A stretch of 64,000 nucleotides of DNA. Source: Dichotomocladium elegans (Eukaryota > Mucoromycota > Mucoromycetes > Mucorales > Lichtheimiaceae). The stretch spans positions 513,501 to 577,500 of the forward strand of contig JAIXMN010000007.1 of the NCBI GenBank assembly GCA_025716815.1. Reading direction: 5' to 3'. This document shows, in pieces, positions 22,673 to 33,777 of this stretch. The position numbers and the translations under genes were made by a program. Each line of letters starts with the position of its first letter. The first letter of the stretch is position 1. The notes beneath the pieces are model-generated. The model was not told where the DNA came from. It ran no database searches and saw nothing but the letters and a program-made list of their open reading frames with translations.

Positions 22673-23560
22673 AGATGATTCGATCCAACAACCGTGGTGC
22701 TGTGCATATATATATATATATATGTATACAGACAGAGGGAGAACTCATCCACTCTTTTTGTTTATTTATGAGCTAGAGAAGGCTCCATGAGAAGACCGTG
22801 AAATGGTCATTTAGCATTTACCCACACACACACTTTGTTATACACTTATCTTGCATTGTTATCCTTTATACTTATTCGACAAATATGTTATGTATTCATT
22901 ATTCTCTTCTTTCCGCACCTTACCGAATTACATGCAGCATTTTCCAAACCAAAATTGCTTTGCGCATGATGATGATGATACATCATTCGAAATAACGGAC
23001 TTTATGGATTTGGGATAATCGGCACTACACTTGGAAGCCGTTTGTATGTCTGAACTTTCGACATCAAAAGTGTCCATGTACTGCAGAAGATATTTATCGA
23101 TGCACTCCGACTTGGGATTAAAAATGATATCAATCTATTGCTTACGCGTCTACGCAACTTGGGAAGCTTTTACGTAACCATCCAGAGACGGTTGTTGCGT
23201 ACGCGATACCCAATAGTTCACCGGTGATGTCGTATTACAAACTTGGCCTTTTCGAGTACTGACGCAAAGGATCTTTGGTGATTGCACTGTATATACGTAC
23301 CTTGGCATCGTCTATCATGCGAAAAAGATATGTACTGCACGCATATCATCGAAGCGGGGGCAACGGCTCAGGTAGTCCAAGCCGGCGTCGAGAGCAGCAT
23401 AACCGTACGGCATTATTTTCCATCCGCATGGTTTCTAACACAAAATGCGCTGGGGGTGCGCACATGATGAGTCCCAATTTGTCCAACGCTCCGTCGTCTC
23501 GGCCTGGCGTAGTTTTTCCTTTTGTTTTTCTCTCTTTCTTTTTTTTACTTTTCAAACACA
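22673..23560. other. Intergenic region with TA microsatellite
   Basis: The 888 bp between the BRO1 stop and the aminopeptidase start include a (TA)n run at about 22705-22723 and small ATG (TGA) repeats near 22968-22982. The last 60 bp before the aminopeptidase ATG are a strong pyrimidine tract (23514-23554), usual just ahead of fungal start codons. No coding region was recognised. Confidence 0.45.
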
Positions 23561-25187
23561 ATGAAGAATCTAACTATCCTCGCATTCCTTGGTCTTGCTG
23601 CAGTGAGCACCGCTGCGCAGGCTCTTGAGCAGCCGCAGCTCGTTTTCAAACAACGGGAACAAGGTCGGCGTCTCATTCAACTGAGGTACGCTAACTGCCA
23701 ACAATAGTTTTACGACGGTTTCTCTTTTATGTACTTCCTTTTTCCCGTGTATTGTATGCTAAAACTCGATCCTGTTCCTTAGCCTTACGGATGCGGGTAC
23801 TTGGCTATCCGAGCGCGAGATACTGAGCCTTATCAAGGAACGCGTCCCTTTTATGGACATCACCGACCATCCCTTTGATGTGAAACGTGCCCTGAACGAC
23901 GCCAGTAAGAGTCGGCTACAATTGGCCAATGCCGCGAATATTTACTTGTCTACATATACTCTTTTCCTTTTGTTATGTGCCTGCAGAGGTTCCTGTCAAG
24001 ACGGCGTACGAGTCTGAGGCTGGCCGGTTCTTGGAAGCCCTGGACACAAGCAACATGGAGAATAACTTGAAAACCTTCACAGCCTTCCACAACCGATACT
24101 ATAAATCGAGCTGGGGTGCCAAGTCGTGCGCTTGGCTTCTTGAGAAAGTAGCGGAATACGCGGAGCCGTTGAGCGATCGACTGTCTGTTGGTCCATTCAA
24201 CCATTCCAAGGTCTGTATGTCTCTTCTCTCTTTTGTATTCTTTACTTGGCTCCGATATTGAAGTGCAAATGTCCTCAGTGGAACCAATTCTCTGTCATTG
24301 CCCGCTTCAACGGCTCGAACCCTGCCCTGGACAATGAGGCCGTGATTATTTCTGCTCATCAAGATTCAGTGAACATGTGGCTTCCCGACTTTGGACGCTC
24401 GCCCGGTGCTGATGTAAATAGCGTTGCGTAATTTGCTTTCGGAACAAAGCATTAAAAAGGGAACATATTAGGATGATGGCAGCGGTACTGTGACCATCCT
24501 GGAAACTTTCCGCACCTTAGTCGACAACGGCTTCTATCCCGAGAGACCGGTTGAGTTCCATTGGTACAGTGCCGAAGAGGCAGGTCTGCTCGGCAGCCAA
24601 GAAGTCGCTAAACAATACAAGGAGGAAGGCCGGGAAATCGTCGCCCAGCTCCAGAATGACATGACTGGTTATATTGGCGCGCATGGTCAGGTCATTGGAA
24701 TCGCTACAGACCAGGACGGTGTGAGCCTCAAGGTAAAAAAGCGGTGGTGAAGGAACCTATTCCTTTCATTTTCTTTTTGCGCAATATTGACACTCTCTTC
24801 TTTAAATTATGCCGGTCCCCCCCTTCCTTTATGCAAAGCTGACTGAATTCATCAAGCAGCTGGTGAATGCCTACGCAGATATCCCATTTGTTGAAACTGC
24901 ATGTGGCTATGCTTGCAGTGGTACGTTGCCCTTTTTTCGAAGGAGGGAGGGAGGGGAATTGCTAAGGACCAGGCTAACTTGGGAAGTATCGGATAGATCA
25001 TGCCTCATGGCGTAAATACGGTTATCCTTCATCTTTCGTGATGGAAAGTGCTTTTGAGGACTCTAACCAGCACATCCACACCTGGGGAGATACTATTGAT
25101 AAGCTTTCGTTTGACCACATGAAGCAATTTGCCAAGGTTGCTGTGGGCTTTGCGGTTGAACTCTCCCACGAGCGCAGCGACGTTTAA
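23561..25187 (+). CDS. Secreted M28-family aminopeptidase (leucine aminopeptidase-like)
   Basis: Seven exons (23561-23685, 23783-23904, 23987-24210, 24279-24413, 24472-24732, 24839-24920, 24997-25187) join to 379 residues. The N-terminus [20 protein letters not shown] is a signal peptide followed by a propeptide-like region. The co-catalytic zinc ligands of clan MH are all in order: His in [10 protein letters not shown], the bridging Asp in GADDDGSGT, the Glu pair in [11 protein letters not shown], Asp in NDMTGYIG, and His in [25 protein letters not shown] and [11 protein letters not shown] match fungal extracellular leucine aminopeptidases, including a probable disulphide pair. It should release N-terminal residues from peptides outside the cell or in the vacuole. 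The intron after 24210 has a weak donor (GTCTGT), but the frame requires it. Confidence 0.93.
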
Positions 25188-25286
25188 CAAGAGCGCGTGC
25201 CGAAATGTACACGTTTAGGGTGCCAGGATGTCGAGGAGGCGCGGGGCGGGGGTGAATAAAATATATAAAAATTACACATTTTTGTA

Positions 25287-26098
25287 TTATGCAGCTTTCT
25301 CGTATGACAAGTAGCTCGGATCATTGCTAAGTTTCCGACTAAGGTTATCGTACCAGGTCTGGAATGCTTTCAAAGGAAGGTAGCCTTTGTCGGTGAGCGT
25401 GGAGAGGGGGATTGCATTAAGCGGAAGATCGGTTTGGACAAACGAGGTGGTGTAGTTGTAAAGGTTTTCTAGGATCTTGGCCGCTAGCTGGCCGGCTTGG
25501 TTGAGGTTGATAGCAGGAAGCCCAGGTTTGACTAGAGCGGTTGAGTCCGCTGTAATATCCATGGCGTTGTTGCCGTTAAGGGCATCTAGCTGCTCTTGCA
25601 CTATGTTGATAGGGTCGATTGATATGCCGAGGGTCGCACTCGTAGGTGTCATGGGTATATTCGTGTTATTCTTTTGCCGAAGGCGAAAGATCGCGCTTGG
25701 TTTTTCATTGAAGAGCCTAAGCAGTGGAACAACCCCCCCCAAAAAAAATCTGAGCCTTCCCTTTCCTGTCTTTTCTGTTACGAGCACACCTGTGGAGGAC
25801 GTGGATTGATTTACTTACGCTCCTAAAAGCTGCCACTCCTTGTTTGGCCATAACAGATGTACGGTTGCTCCAAACCCTGGTTGAAAGGGAATTGTGCCGA
25901 GAAGAAAGACGACAATATGGTTGATAGAATGGGCATCCGAGAGCTCGAACACGTATTTGTTTGTGTCTACTTGTTGGAGGTTTGTTTGTACCTATGCAAG
26001 AGACTGAGCGAACAAGAAGACATACACATATATGGACGTAGGGGGAGTTATTGGTGGGTTTCTCTTACCAGTCTTCCTGCAACAATGCAGCCAAACAT
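25287..26098 (-). CDS. Hikeshi/OPI10-family protein
   Basis: Exons starting at ATG 26096-26098 give MFGCIVAGRL, then VQTNLQQVDTNKYVFELSDA, NHIVVFLLGTIPFQPGFGA and WPNKEWQLLGA. After an intron come NEKPSAIFRL, ATLGISIDPINIVQEQL and a C-terminal LKAFQTWYDNLSRKLSNDPS. These are the signature blocks of Hikeshi (DUF775), whose human member imports Hsp70 into the nucleus during heat stress; the yeast member is Opi10. Length (about 200 residues) and block order are typical. The stop at 25287-25289 lies 99 bp from the stop of the convergent aminopeptidase gene, so the 3'UTRs probably overlap. Confidence 0.92.
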
Positions 26099-27558
26099 TT
26101 CAAAGAACCAAAAAGAAAATTCAAATTCAAACTCGGATAAGGAAGCGAATCAATTTTAAGCGTGTCGGTCTTTGGGAAAACAGTCACAGCACCAACCTTT
26201 TTTCTAGTGGTTGCCGGATGCTTCAGGAAATTTCGGGCCGCTACCCTTTTTTGGATGGTCACAGTTTGATGATGTAGTGGCCCATCTGAGTCTTGATTAT
26301 TTGTACTTCTGCCCATCAGTATATAGTATTTGCGGTTCAATAGAGGCAATTTATGAGTGTAATAAGCCGAGCGGTTTGCGTGTGCGTCAATGAACATACA
26401 ATGAAATGAGGATGTTTGCAGGTCGAGCCTATTTGTTGTCACACAGCTGGCTGCATTGCTCTCTTCCTGCCCCGCTCACCTATGGGGTGCCTCCGCTCCA
26501 TACATCGAATGAAGAGTGGCCCAAGCATCTTGCTTATCGCATTATAACCCTTCGATAACAGGGCCGGAAAATTAGTTTAGGGGGGGGATTGCGGGAGTCA
26601 GCCTTTGCGTGAGCAATTCACTCGTGATTTCTAGTGCATTTCCTATGGATTTACTATTAACGAAGAAATCATGAGCGAAAAAATTCCGTTAGCAGCCTCT
26701 GCCTTCATCAAGCAAAAGGTTGAGCAGCATATATGTTAATGATGAGTGAAGTACCATCCAGGTACAGTACAGTATAGTATTACACAATGAAGATCTTCGT
26801 GCGTTGGAACTCCCGTCTATTGTCATCAATGGAGGAAAGGTTTTGTTTGTGGGTTTGCGAACATGGTGGCTAACAATGTTCCCATTAAGAAAGCACGTAA
26901 TGAGAATGTCATTGAAGCACAAAGAAGCACCGCCCTCGCTGCTGACAACGATGCGTCCTGAGGCACACAGTAATTTCGATGCCTCTCTTGAGGAGTGTGA
27001 TTGTGACGACGACGTAGCCAGCAGCGGCCGGCAGCAAGCAGACAAACATGATGGCAAAGCACAATGCAAAATCATAAAAAAGTTCCCCTGGCTGAATAGC
27101 TGAGAAAAACCCAATAGATTGGGCGGATCGTGCGAAACCGGATCAACTACCGAGATCGCCTGCTTCATTTTCAAAAATAAATTTCGTAGCGGAGGGAAAA
27201 TTATGGCGCATATAAAGTAAAATTTGTCGCATGCATAAAGGCCGGAGACATATCCTTTAGTTAACAGAAAATATCGGCCACCTTCTTATTCTTTAACTAG
27301 CCCGAAGGTAACTGAGGGTACCATTGCCGTAACAATGACGGAAGAGGAAGGGACGAGGAGGGATGACGACGTCGGACCAATAACAGCACCGGCGGCAGAA
27401 GCGTCGGAGGAAGCAGACGAACAGACGCACCTCGACAAAGCCATGGTGGGAGACCTGCGCGGGTACAACCAAACTACAACCCCAACCAAAGCCCATATTC
27501 TCTCCTCTAGAAGCACCTGGGTTAGGCTAATATCGTGACCTACAGAGGATCCGCAATC
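26099..27558. other. Gene-poor stretch
   Basis: This is about 1.46 kb upstream of the Hikeshi gene. The longest frame, 26689-27174 (-), codes for Ser/Cys/Leu-rich sequence with no recognisable domain and overlaps frames on the other strand, so I do not call it. A G-run lies at 26580-26587. A perfect hairpin (8-bp arms, 2-base centre) at 27553-27570 sits exactly at the C-terminal end of the transposase relic. No RNA gene was seen. Confidence 0.4.
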
Positions 27559-28069
27559 TTAGAAGATTGCAGAATGGAACAAGGGTAACCTATTGCCTTT
27601 TACTTTGCTCTTGACAACTGACCAAAACCGCATAGTCGGATTGAGTTCAGGCGAGTATGCTGGAAGATAAGCACATCGATACCCTCAGACTCATGGATAG
27701 GTACTTTATCCCTTACCAAATAACGCTCCTATGCTCTTCGTTGAGAATACGCGAACGACCCCTCGCTTTAGGTTTCTTAAATATGCTGTTAGGATATTTG
27801 TCGTACTGTAACGCCTATTTCTGCCCTGAACGAACATGGATTCCTAGCAGCTGATGCACTCAAGACTTCCTCAAACATCAATTTAAAAAAATTTGACCTT
27901 GCCTTGCATCAGTGTAAGCTGTATAATTGCGCTTTATCCCCGCTGTTTTCCTCCGAATGTCTGTATCCTTTCGCTTGGGAACGCGTGTGGTAGTAGGATC
28001 AGACTTCTCTCCGCAAGATATGCTACGCAGATATTCAGTGCGAGAATATACGTATTGCAGAGAATACAT
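27559..28069 (-). pseudogene. Decayed DDE (IS630/Tc1-mariner-like) transposase relic, internally deleted
   Basis: Minus-strand fragments in the order of a DDE_3 transposase. First is KRNYTAYTDARQGQIFLN (27878-28069), the start of the helix-turn-helix region. Next is IFKKPKARGRSRILNEEH (about 27723-27783), the GRPRKL-like linker after the second HTH. Then, in shifted frames, comes KVPIHESEGIDVL (about 27670-27706), which resembles the DNAPIHT catalytic block. Last come YLPAYSPELNP and FWSVVKSKVKGNRLPLF (27559-27668), the final catalytic block, with Glu expected in NPIE replaced (NPTM). Stops and frameshifts separate the pieces. The part between the HTH linker and the second catalytic block, including the first Asp, is missing. 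It is a dead copy; terminal repeats were not identified. Confidence 0.8.
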
Positions 28070-28597
28070 TTCTTCATCAACAACATGACCTTGGCCATTG
28101 TATAAAAAATAGGTTGCTTATTTCAGAATGTAAAAGACGGGATTTGCCAAGCGACATATTTTTCCGTGGATGCATGTGACATTTAATTTGTCATCATGAA
28201 AGACAGCATAGGTTTCCTATTTTACGAGAGAAGGCGCGAGCGCTAGTGTGATCGGGGAGGATGCTGGATGAATCTGCATTGTTCGGGATCCGAAAGAAGG
28301 CCGGATGGGCATTGATAAGGGCTGCGGTGTGTTCATCGCACCCACCCACCAAACCCCAACACCGTCCCCCCCCGGTCCAAATTCGAAATGGTTAGGGTAG
28401 GGCTGCTGCTGAAACATGAACAGATACCGGTGGACTAGAAAAGGAGGGTCGGTGAGTGCACATCATTCAAAGGAGCACATGGCTCATCCTGTGACACAAA
28501 AAGGGAAATCTGGACCCGTGCGTTTAAATCGACCGGTTTTGTCCTAACGTCATATCTTTTCTCTCTTTCTTCCTTTCGCTTTCCCTCCTCCCTTCCT
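28070..28597. other. Upstream region of the phosphorylase-kinase-like gene
   Basis: The 528 bp between the transposase relic and the next start have no credible frame. A pyrimidine-rich tract (28556-28598) directly precedes the chosen ATG and looks like a fungal core promoter/5'UTR. A C-run occurs at 28367-28374. Confidence 0.4.
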
Positions 28598-31500
28598 ATG
28601 GCAAACCATTTCTCTCAGAATTCATCTCGCAAGGCAAGGGATAGGCTAGATTACTATTATCATGCCATCACCACCACCATCATTTCTAAGCAGAACGCCG
28701 TGAGCGGTCTGATTCCCGCCTCTGTGGCAGTCACGGTACGTTGCTGTTTGAGTTGGTCTGTCCCTCCGCTCCTTCCTGACGTATGCTCATCCCCTCGCTC
28801 CAGACGCACGGCGACTATACAGATGCCTGGGTTCGGTATGATTTTTGTTAATACGTAGAAAAACGAATCCATATGTTTATGCGTGCGTGTGCGTGTGTGC
28901 ATGTGTGTAAAGGAAGCAACGACGCGCGATTTTCCTTCCTGACATCGGACTCTCTCTCCCCTCCCCCCAAATTTTTAATCCCTATTTTTCACCTGCAGGG
29001 ACAATGTATATTCCATTTACGCAGTCTATGGACTGGCACTCGCCTATCGACGGATTGATAGTGATACTGGAAGGTCATGTAAGTACATAGGATCTGTGGT
29101 AACAAGCAGGAAATGAGAAGAAGGCCAACACGTCGTATGTCCGCACAGTCGAGCTTGAGCATACAGTCATCAAATTGATGCGAGGGCTGCTGTTTGCCAT
29201 GATGCGCCAGGCAGAAAAAGTTGAGAAATTTAAGAAAACGCAAGCTCTTGAGCATTCTCTCCATGCAAAGTACAATACCACCTCTGGCGAAACAGTCGTA
29301 GGCGACTTTGAATGGGGCCATCTTCAGGTAAATGAATATCACCTTTTTTTTTTTTAGCGCCGGAGCGTGCAGGCGGGAAGGATTGGAAAAAGCGGCCCGT
29401 GTACATCACATTCTTTGCATTTACAATGCTGTAGATTGACGCCACTAGTCTGTTCCTCTTGGCCATGGCCGACATGACTACCAGCGGCCTACACATTGTC
29501 TTCACCCAGGACGAGGTTGATTTTGTTCAGAATCTGGTGTTTTACATTGAACGTAAGTTTATGCCGGAGAAATTAAAATATCGGGTGGGCTGACAGGCGG
29601 AAATGATGTCTAGGCGCTTACCGCACCCCCGATTATGGGATCTGGGAACGCGGGAATAAATCAAACCATGGTCAGCCCGAGCTAAACTCATCGTCCATTG
29701 GTATGGCACTGGCTGCCTTGCGCGCGATCAACGGCGTCAATCTCTTTGGTGCACGCGGCGGACCCTCGTCGGTAAGTAAAAGAGGAGATAATGCTTTATC
29801 TATCAGGAAATCCGGTAATGACCCAACAAATGGTTCGCTTTTTAGGTCATCCATGTCTTACCCGACGAACTAACAAGGAATGCGACCACTCTGCACAGTT
29901 TCCTCCCCCGCGAGTCAAACTCTAAAGAGATCGATGGCTCCGTCCTCTCTGTCATTGGTTTTCCAGCTTTTGCCGTGACAGATCCAGAATTGATCAGACG
30001 GTCCAAGCAGGAAGCAAAAGAAAAGCTGGAAGGCAAATATGGTATGAAGCGATTCTTGCGAGATGGCCATCAGACGGTGCTTGAGGACACATCACGCTTG
30101 CATTACAATCTGAGCGAGCTCAAGATTTTTGAGAATATTGAATCCGAATGGCCATTGTTTTTTACTTACTTGGTCCTCGAAGGCTTGCTCACAGGCGATC
30201 GTGAACAGGCCCTTGAGTACCGCCGTAAGCTGGACCCTCTTATTATCGACTCAGCCACGATGCAACCGGCAGCTTCCATGTCAGGCGCAGTCTCGCCAGG
30301 CGGCGCTTCTTTAACCAACTATTCATCCACGTCTTTCCCCGATACCGGCCCGAGCATTCCCCTGGTGGCAGAGTTGTACTACGTTCCTGCAGAGAACATT
30401 GAAGCTGAGAAAGCAAATCCGCATTCCCAGGTCCGATACCCGAATGATAACATCCCTCTGGTGTGGGCGCTTTCTCTCTACTTCTTGGGCTGTCTCATCG
30501 AGGAAAACCTTCTCTCCCCGTCTGAGATCGATCCTCTCGGCAGAAGATTTGCCGCCAGCAAGATCAGTACCCAGCATATTGTTCAGGTTGTGCTACTGTC
30601 GGAGGATGCCTCCCTCCAGAGCACGCTGGCTATGTACGGGCTAGAGACTCAGACCATGGAGGAGGTCGGCTCCGGTGTCACTATCCTCCATCCAAAGACG
30701 TTGGCCGAAGTGTATGCCGGCCTGGGGCGGAACAAGAAGCTTGGCCTTTCGGGTAGGCCCATGCGGTACAGTCAGGAATTCTTTCTTCCATTTCCCCCCC
30801 ACGCCATGTCTGGCTCACCGAATTCCAATATATCTGTAGCCCCGTGGGTGTCATGGGAACATCTCGCTTTTATCGTATCCAGGGCCAGCTCTATGCCTTC
30901 ACACCCCATTTCATGGACAATGAAGAGTTCTATCTAAACTCCGATCCGGATTACCTGATGTCTGCCTTTGAGAGCGAGATCAATTTCACTGCGCAGAACT
31001 GGATCTACCCTGGCCGTCCGACGATTGTAGTCGTGCTCACCAGATCTTTAGTTGGCTCGATGCATAACCAATTCAATGCATTCCATCAAGTGCCAAACCA
31101 GTCGAAAAGGAACTTGTTCAACTTCTTTATGAACCTTCGATGTGGCCAATGTGGTGGTGTACGTGTACGACTCTGCCGCCTCGCGGAGGCGGTCAATACA
31201 AGTAGTATAGAGTCGCTCGACTTTTTGATCAACCAGCCCGATATGGATTGGGAAAGCATTCTGCTGGGTGCGAATCGATCAGCCGCGCGCCGCCGCCGAT
31301 CGATCCATCGAAAACTCGGTTATGACGAGACCGAGACCCAGGCTACCACGCCAGGTAGCTCGCGCACACCTGGCACAAAGACACCTCGCCGTAGGAACAC
31401 CGGCTTTCATGGAAAATCACTCATCTCCCCTCTCGATGATCCCGCTCAAGATGGTTATTTTGAGCAGCTCGCATCTGCCCTGGCACGACTTGAATCTTCT

Positions 31501-31615
31501 GGTGACACAGAACCTCGGTTCCGGCTCAAGTCGCCCGAGAATAGCCCCGTGGTCCGCAAAGCTGTCGCGCATAATGAGTCGCCATCGCGTCTCGCTGAGG
31601 ATAGCAATGCATCAC

Positions 31616-31646
<31 letters not shown>

Positions 31647-33746
31647 AAGCCGTGGGAGCACCATTCAGCAACCACCACTCACCGATTCTCCTCAGGCAGC
31701 CGATATGCTCTCGCTTGTGCTGGGTGATCCGTCACAATTCCAACAGGCTGTGGAAAACCTGGTTTCATCAGTAAACTTGTACGATCAGATTGGTAAAGTA
31801 AATGGGCAGGTTTGCAAGAGAACTCAAAAAGTCGAAGGGTATACATCTAAAGATGTTGAACTAAACGGATATGGTAGATTTACTTCAGTACCTCGCATCA
31901 TGCAAGCCTTTGGATTTCTTTGTCCAAGAATTTGATGCGACTATTAAAGAATTGCTCGAGGAGGTCTTTGTGAAGTCGATGCAGCTGCAGTACTGGGCCA
32001 TTGCGCGTCAAGCCGCTGGGCTCCTGCACAAGATTGTTCCTTCGCTAACTATCAATATTACGGATCTGGTCATTCGGCAGAAGCAGGTCAGTATTGGCTC
32101 TGGTCCGAGAGAATACCTCATGTCGATGCCGACTGGTCCGGATGCATTGGCCAAGATGATTGCAGAACATTGGTAAGGACGATACATGAGGAGAAATACG
32201 TGTAACAGAAAAAATAACTCTTGTGTCATTCTGAAGCAATGATGATGTTCGGGAGGGCCCTGTTGTTCAAGAGATCATCATATACCTGGGCAGTTTTATC
32301 CGTACGATCCCACACATCTTTGATGGTATTTTGCGACTCCGGACACATTACATTATTATTGCCCTCCGCGAAGAGATTAGCCGGATCAACGGCTGTAACG
32401 AGGAAGAAGCCGTTGAGCATTTAATGCAGCTTTCCCCGTATGAACTAAAGTCCCTACTGGGAACGATTCTGTCTGGTCCCAGTCTGTGTGATGCCCGCAC
32501 AAGCGACATTATGGTCCGCGATAATCCCGGAGGTTTCATTATGCTTTCGATGCCGCCTGATATAGCTGGCACAGCAGGGATAAGCCAGGAGAATTTGCAC
32601 AATCGCCCAAGAGTGATTAATTCAGACGAGAACAACACCAACCGGCTGACGATCAAGGCCCAATCTGCAGGCTTCTCATCCGGCAACTTTGCGCGCGTCG
32701 AAATTAATGGCAACGTAATGGAGGCTCCATCGCGTGGTATCCACGTTTGGGCTATTGACCGCGGTGCCAAGGTCATTCTGGAACGTGCATCGTTCGATAC
32801 CCATATTGCAACCCAGGAGAGCCACGAGTTCAAACGGTTCATCGACTGGCTTGCTCTGGGCACCATCGTAGTCATTGCTTCTAAGGACGATTTTACAGAA
32901 CACCTTGACGAAGCGGGCATTTCTGCGTTTGAAAGCTTAGGCAGCAAATTGATCCGAAAGGTCGGCTACCGTGATTCTTATGTGCTGATAGCAGAAAAAG
33001 GCAAGCTACAACGGGATAGATAGGGGGTGTGTTTCTGCAGTGCTCATTATAACTGAACGCCGTGGATGCTTCCAGGCGGACCACCGGAGGACACGATTGA
33101 AGTGCATAAAAAGTCTGACATGGGTCCAACGCATGTGGTGGAGAAGCACGTTGAGCTGGCACCGGAGATGGTGGATGGCATAGGCGCGGAAGGCATTCAC
33201 TCGGGAGAGAATCACCTGACGAGCAACTTCCCCAAGAGCAACGGCCGGTGGCTGCGTCGACGCAAGAACGATGGAGCCTTCAACCGCGTCCCACGCAATT
33301 TCTTCCCCAATACTTGGCATATTCTCGACTGCTCCAAGGGCCTGCGGATTAACAAACACGAATTACCGCGTGACCCTACAGTGCTGGAGAAGACGCCAGA
33401 AGAGTTCAATTTTGCATTAGCAGTAGAGGGATTCTTGGGCTATTTCAAGGATCCGGCTGAACGCCAGATTGCGGTAGAGACCCTTACGGTGGTGCATAAA
33501 CTCAAGGAACGCAATCCGGAGATGAGGGTGATGGACAGCATGATTGACCTTTCGGTTATCATGAATACCGCAGTGGAGTATTTCTGGAACAAATGGGCGA
33601 AGGAGGGTGAGAGGTACGAGACGCACAAGGAACTCGCTCACAAACTGTTTTATGATCTGCCACAGCAGGGTGCGACTGAGAGCACCTTTGCATATTTGTC
33701 CAAAGCTGCTCTGAAAGTCCTTCCTTTTGAATTTGATTATCAGTAA
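28598..33746 (+). CDS. Phosphorylase kinase regulatory subunit (alpha/beta type)
   Basis: About eleven exons give a protein of roughly 1,440 residues that follows animal PHKA/PHKB from end to end. The GH15-like N-terminal part includes [109 protein letters not shown] and [18 protein letters not shown]. The middle has [40 protein letters not shown] and [11 protein letters not shown]. The C-terminal part has [39 protein letters not shown] and [20 protein letters not shown]. In animals these subunits hold the gamma kinase and calmodulin in a (alpha-beta-gamma-delta)4 complex that activates glycogen phosphorylase. A Ser/Thr-rich insert with nine consecutive alanines lies around 31300-31700. Starts at ATG 28598; stop TAA 33744-33746. 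Confidence 0.9.
31618..31644 (+). repeat. (GCT)9 trinucleotide repeat, coding for poly-alanine
   Basis: Nine perfect GCT codons within the phosphorylase-kinase-like gene encode nine alanines in a low-complexity insert (SPA...AGSRG) between the N- and C-terminal homology blocks. All nine codons are identical, which suggests recent slippage. Repeat length is likely polymorphic between strains. Confidence 0.9.
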
Positions 33747-33777
33747 ATAAATAATACATTTTGTTGTTTTGGCATGT

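Noticed and set aside
26689..27174. 161-codon frame on the minus strand
   Set aside because: Ser/Cys/Leu-rich, no domain signature, overlapped by a 99-codon frame on the plus strand and no splice partners; a chance frame is more likely.
32348..32947. 199-codon minus-strand frame
   Set aside because: Antisense shadow of the phosphorylase-kinase-like C-terminal exon, whose protein matches the family closely.
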